Source: a bacterium
Lineage (GTDB): Bacteria > Vulcanimicrobiota > Vulcanimicrobiia > Vulcanimicrobiales > SCRA01
NCBI GenBank assembly: GCA_028869325.1
Contig: JAGWST010000294.1
Span: 1 to 8,005 of the forward strand
Length of the DNA: 8,005 nucleotides
Direction: 5' to 3'
The stretch's first letter is position 1, and each line of letters opens with the position of its first letter. Positions 5,927 to 8,005 of the stretch are shown piece after piece. The notes beneath the pieces were generated by a model. That model was given only the letters and a program-made list of their open reading frames with translations. It did not search any database and was not told where the DNA came from. The position numbers were made by a program, and so were the translations under genes.

Positions 5927-7447
5927 TTATGCGATCCAGTACCAATCGGCGAAGAGGACCGTAAAGAGGCCTAGGAGCGGAAGGCTGAAGGCGACGACCG
6001 CATTGTTCACGGCCGGGCGCCTTCCCCAGACGGCCAGCAAGACGAAGATGGGGAAGAGCACCAGCGCGAAGCGCGGCATACTCATCAGGCTCGACGTTGA
6101 GAGCGGGACGACGGTGGAGAGCAGCATGTAGACCCAGTAGGAAGGCCGCAGCGTGCGGATGCCCAGCACCAGCATGGCGATCATGAAGGCGGTGAAGACC
6201 AGCTCGATGCTCTGGTAGGCGATCGACTGCGGCGCGTGCGCGTGCGCGATTTGGTGGAAGCCGTTGGTGATGCTCACCCAAGGCCACGCGAGATGACGAT
6301 GCCAGTGCTCCTGCACGTGCGAGAAGTAGAGCGGATCGCCCACCAGCACCCAGAGATAGGCCATGTAGGCGACGAGCCCCGTCGGCACCAGGCAGATGCC
6401 CAGCAGGCTTCTCCACGACAGCCCCTCGCCGGCTCGATGCGCCGCCCACCACTCCATCGCAAAGGGTACGAAGAGCAGGACTCCCTCCACCCGCGTGGCC
6501 GAGGCGAGCGCGCCGATGATGCCGGCCAAGAGCCACTTTCGCTCACGGATGTAGAAAAACGAGGCGACCGTCAGCGCGAAGAAGAGCGACTCCGTGTAGA
6601 CGGCTGAGAAGAAGATCGCGGTGGGGAAGATCGAGATGTAGAAGACGGCGCGGTAGGCGACCCGGCGATCGCGCAGCTCGTGCTCCACCAGCATGTAGAA
6701 GAAGAGCAGTCCGACGTAGAGCGCGACGTTGGAGATGATCAGGCCGGCGATCAGGTGCGACCCGGTGAAGACCCCCAGCGCCGCGAGCAGCAGCGGGTAG
6801 AGCGGAAAGAACGCCATGTTCGTTCCGTGGTAGCCGGTGGCGGCGATCTCGATGTAATGCTGCGCGTCCCAACGGCCCCAGACGGTGAGCAGCAGGTCGT
6901 GCGAGGCGGCCCAGTGCGTTCCGGCGCGCTGCCCGATGAGCGTGGCCCCCAGGATCGCGATGATGATCAGCGGGATACGCGTGACCAGATAGGTGACCGT
7001 CACCTCTCGCACCGTCTGATTCAAGCGCGCCGCCACGGCCAGCTTTGCCGCCGCCCAGAGCGCTACCGTCGCGATGAGGATCGGCCCCTCGGAGATCGTG
7101 CGGACCTGCAGCGCCACCAGCGGAATCCACAAGATAAAGAACGGCGCAAAGCTCCAGGCATCGAGCATCAGTGCGGTACGGTGCGAGACGCCGGTCCGCC
7201 AGGCAAGGTAGTTGGCGTACCAGTGCCATGCCGCGACGGTGGCCGCGATGCCCAGCGGCAGGAAGAGGATGAAGACCAGGTCCGTAACCGGCAGCAAGGC
7301 TCCGAGGTGCGAGATCGCGGCGTACCAGCCGAAGAACCCCAGCGTCAGACCGGCGCAGCCGACCACGACCATCGGCAGCGGGCCGGCGGCATAAAGAAGC
7401 CCCTGGAGGAGGGGGCGGAGGCCCGCGCGCGGGGCCTGTTCAGCCAT
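5927..7447 (-). CDS. PIG-V/Gpi18-like membrane mannosyltransferase with N-terminal membrane extension
   Basis: A 506-residue integral membrane protein. The PIG-V (GPI mannosyltransferase 2-like, COG5542-type) signature is clear: [17 protein letters not shown] (190-206), with D194 as the likely catalytic acid in the first outer loop, [11 protein letters not shown] (211-221), [10 protein letters not shown] (281-290) and [10 protein letters not shown] (317-326). In eukaryotes PIG-V adds the second mannose to GPI anchors using dolichol-phosphate mannose. Bacterial members presumably use polyprenyl-phosphate sugars; the acceptor here is unknown. Residues 1 to about 145 are extra for the family and carry roughly four hydrophobic segments (about 20-42, 52-74, 97-117, 122-140). 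I chose ATG 7447 because AGAGGT (7454-7459, minus strand) precedes it by 6 bases. The in-frame ATG 7465 would place that ribosome binding site inside the gene, and longer forms run antisense through glpX. It is the first gene of the leftward unit and directly abuts GtrA. Confidence 0.86.
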   Translation of the reverse strand: MAEQAPRAGLRPLLQGLLYAAGPLPMVVVGCAGLTLGFFGWYAAISHLGALLPVTDLVFILFLPLGIAATVAAWHWYANYLAWRTGVSHRTALMLDAWSFAPFFILWIPLVALQVRTISEGPILIATVALWAAAKLAVAARLNQTVREVTVTYLVTRIPLIIIAILGATLIGQRAGTHWAASHDLLLTVWGRWDAQHYIEIAATGYHGTNMAFFPLYPLLLAALGVFTGSHLIAGLIISNVALYVGLLFFYMLVEHELRDRRVAYRAVFYISIFPTAIFFSAVYTESLFFALTVASFFYIRERKWLLAGIIGALASATRVEGVLLFVPFAMEWWAAHRAGEGLSWRSLLGICLVPTGLVAYMAYLWVLVGDPLYFSHVQEHWHRHLAWPWVSITNGFHQIAHAHAPQSIAYQSIELVFTAFMIAMLVLGIRTLRPSYWVYMLLSTVVPLSTSSLMSMPRFALVLFPIFVLLAVWGRRPAVNNAVVAFSLPLLGLFTVLFADWYWIA

Positions 7448-7453
7448 GGGAAC

Positions 7454-7459
7454 ACCTCT
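7454..7459 (-). promoter_or_regulatory. Shine-Dalgarno AGAGGT of the PIG-V-like gene
   Basis: Read on the minus strand this is AGAGGT, 6 bases before the ATG at 7447. It decides the start against the in-frame ATG at 7465, which lies upstream of it. Confidence 0.65.
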
Positions 7460-7465
7460 GGACAT

Positions 7466-7506
7466 CGCCAGCGGGGCTTCTGGTCTCTCCGCCGGCCCCC
7501 CTGGCG
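7466..7506 (-). repeat. GC-rich inverted repeat (possible leader hairpin of the PIG-V-like gene)
   Basis: The left arm is CGCCAG-C-GGGG (7466-7476) and the right arm CCCC-CTGGCG (7497-7506). They give a ten-pair stem with one unpaired base and a 20-base loop. In a leftward transcript the stem would end 6 bases before the AGAGGT ribosome binding site. It could be a leader RNA structure or a protein-binding site. No T-run follows on either strand, so it is not an intrinsic terminator. Chance formation in GC-rich DNA is possible. Confidence 0.4.
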
Positions 7507-7518
7507 CCCCTCCGCGAA

Positions 7519-7545
7519 GGGTAATGGGTTGCAAGGGATTTACCC
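7519..7545. repeat. Inverted repeat GGGTAA-N15-TTACCC in the divergent region
   Basis: GGGTAA (7519-7524) and TTACCC (7540-7545) are a perfect six-base inverted pair, centred about 67 bases before glpX and 85 bases before the PIG-V-like gene. The spacing (about two helical turns between arm centres) would suit a dimeric regulator bound between divergent promoters. No regulator is encoded in the window and the repeat is short, so this is tentative. Confidence 0.3.
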
Positions 7546-7566
7546 GGCGTCTGCCAACTTTTTTCG

Positions 7567-7586
7567 CTCGAGGGAAACCCATCGAG
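7567..7586 (+). promoter_or_regulatory. Hairpin in the glpX leader, abutting the Shine-Dalgarno
   Basis: CTCGAGGG (7567-7574) pairs with CCC (7578-7580) and TCGAG (7582-7586), with one bulged A at 7581 and an AAA loop, giving eight pairs. The T6 run precedes rather than follows the stem, so it is not a terminator for glpX-direction transcription. The 3' arm shares its last bases (7584-7586) with the glpX ribosome binding site, so folding could reduce access for ribosomes or shield the mRNA 5' end. Function is inferred from position only. Confidence 0.4.
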
Positions 7587-7591
7587 AGGAG
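7584..7591 (+). promoter_or_regulatory. Shine-Dalgarno GAGAGGAG of glpX
   Basis: A purine-rich GAGAGGAG lies 7 bases before the ATG at 7599. It is the clearest ribosome binding site in the window and fixes the glpX start. Confidence 0.7.
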
Positions 7592-7598
7592 TTGCCGT

Positions 7599-8005
7599 AT
7601 GGCCACCTTGACCCCGACATTGGCCCCTGAGAGCGTCGTAGATACGCTGGATTTCGTGAAGGTGACCGAGGCGGCTGCCTTGGCTGCCTCCCGGCTCATG
7701 GGAAAGGGCAAACGCGACGAGGCCGATGCCTCCGCCGTGGAGACCATGCGTGAGACGCTGAACGAGATGAAGATCTCCGGGCGCATCGTTATCGGCGAAG
7801 GCGAGCGGGACGAGGCGCCGATGCTCTTCATCGGCGAGGAGGTGGGTGCGGGCGGGCCGCCGCTGGATATCGCCGTCGACCCCGTCGAGGGGACCAATTT
7901 GGTGGCGAATGGCCTGCCCAACTCGATTGCGGTGTTGGCAGTCTCGGAGCGCGGCGGGCTGCTCCATGCGCCGGATTCCTACATGCAGAAGCTGGCCGTC
8001 GGTCC
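7599..8005 (+). CDS. glpX: Class II fructose-1,6-bisphosphatase GlpX, N-terminal part (3' end outside window)
   Basis: The frame is open from ATG 7599 to the window edge (135 codons, about 40% of the usual 320-340 residues). The protein hydrolyses fructose-1,6-bisphosphate to fructose-6-phosphate, the committed step of gluconeogenesis and, in autotrophs, part of the Calvin cycle, where class II enzymes may also act on sedoheptulose bisphosphate. Visible GlpX hallmarks are [14 protein letters not shown] (22-35), the metal-binding aspartate region [10 protein letters not shown] (42-51, D43), [17 protein letters not shown] (64-80, E67), and [20 protein letters not shown] (92-111), where D94 and E97 are the lithium-sensitive phosphatase superfamily metal ligands. 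[16 protein letters not shown] follows at the edge. All expected N-terminal metal ligands are present. The roughly ten extra N-terminal residues are a minor extension. It is transcribed away from the glycosylation genes, behind a structured leader. Confidence 0.95.
   Translation, partial: MATLTPTLAPESVVDTLDFVKVTEAAALAASRLMGKGKRDEADASAVETMRETLNEMKISGRIVIGEGERDEAPMLFIGEEVGAGGPPLDIAVDPVEGTNLVANGLPNSIAVLAVSERGGLLHAPDSYMQKLAVG

Larger units (their letters stand above)
7448..7598. other. Divergent intergenic region between the PIG-V-like gene and glpX
   Basis: This is the only noncoding stretch of note in the window, and it must hold the start signals for both the leftward glycosylation unit and glpX. 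It contains three inverted repeats (listed separately), a T6 run at 7559-7564 and both ribosome binding sites. By eye I find no convincing -35/-10 pair on either strand. TTGCAA at 7529-7534 is -35-like, but nothing near 17 bases downstream resembles TATAAT. I see no small open reading frame with a ribosome binding site. Confidence 0.7.

Noticed and set aside
7529..7561. TTGCAA as a -35 box of a glpX promoter
   Set aside because: No -10-like hexamer lies at 16-18 bases. The nearest loosely similar sequence is about 21 bases away.
7540..7566. The T6 run at 7559-7564 as part of an intrinsic terminator
   Set aside because: No stable stem immediately precedes it. The GGGTAA/TTACCC stem ends 13 bases before the run, and the GGC/GCC pair is only three bases.
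7448..7921. An upstream extension of the PIG-V-like protein by about 158 codons
   Set aside because: Most of it is antisense to glpX. The added residues are Ser/Pro-rich without family similarity, and the ribosome binding site supports ATG 7447.
1..8005. tRNA or rRNA genes, CRISPR array, insertion sequence, integrase or attachment sites
   Set aside because: Nothing on either strand supports these: coding is nearly continuous, the protein content is enzymatic or membrane glycosylation, and no direct repeats of array type are visible.

Overview
The window is a strongly GC-rich, densely coded bacterial chromosome segment. It holds eight genes, six of them complete, and the longest stretch without a gene is only about 150 bases. 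I see no tRNA, rRNA, CRISPR array, insertion sequence or phage gene. The organism cannot be named from the sequence alone. A GC-rich bacterium with a class II (GlpX) fructose bisphosphatase and PIG-V-type membrane mannosyltransferases would suit a poorly cultured phylum (Eremiobacterota, Chloroflexota or Armatimonadota are guesses), but that is weak inference.

Left part (1-3946, + strand). The C-terminal end of a penicillin acylase family amidase is followed after a short gap by four tightly packed genes: a SAM-dependent methyltransferase, an FAD-dependent oxidoreductase of the geranylgeranyl-reductase/halogenase-like superfamily, a small SRPBCC (START/polyketide-cyclase fold) protein and a FabF-like beta-ketoacyl-ACP synthase with an intact Cys-His-His triad. 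Their junctions overlap by 8, 4 and 4 bases, and the synthase starts at a TTG that sits on the stop codon of the preceding gene. This looks like one translationally coupled operon for a polyketide or fatty-acid-derived small molecule. The synthase would condense, the FAD enzyme reduce or oxidise, the SRPBCC protein bind or cyclise, and the methyltransferase decorate. No acyl carrier protein or type III polyketide synthase lies in the window, so the pathway must extend upstream or borrow those parts. The product is unknown.

Middle part (3912-7447, - strand). Three genes read leftwards: a PIG-V/Gpi18-like mannosyltransferase with an unusual N-terminal membrane extension, a GtrA-family membrane protein and an ArnT/PMT-like (GT39/GT83-type) glycosyltransferase. 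All three families are tied to polyprenyl-phosphate-linked sugars, so together they look like a module for moving a lipid-linked sugar across the membrane and transferring it on the outer face. Its last gene converges on the ketosynthase gene, and the two coding ends overlap tail to tail by 35 bases.

Right part (7448-8005). A 151-base divergent intergenic region separates the glycosylation module from glpX (class II fructose-1,6-bisphosphatase, + strand, cut by the window end). The region contains three inverted repeats. One is a hairpin in the glpX leader whose 3' arm runs into the Shine-Dalgarno sequence. Another is a strong GC stem just upstream of the PIG-V-like gene's ribosome binding site. 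I found no convincing sigma-70 promoter by eye.
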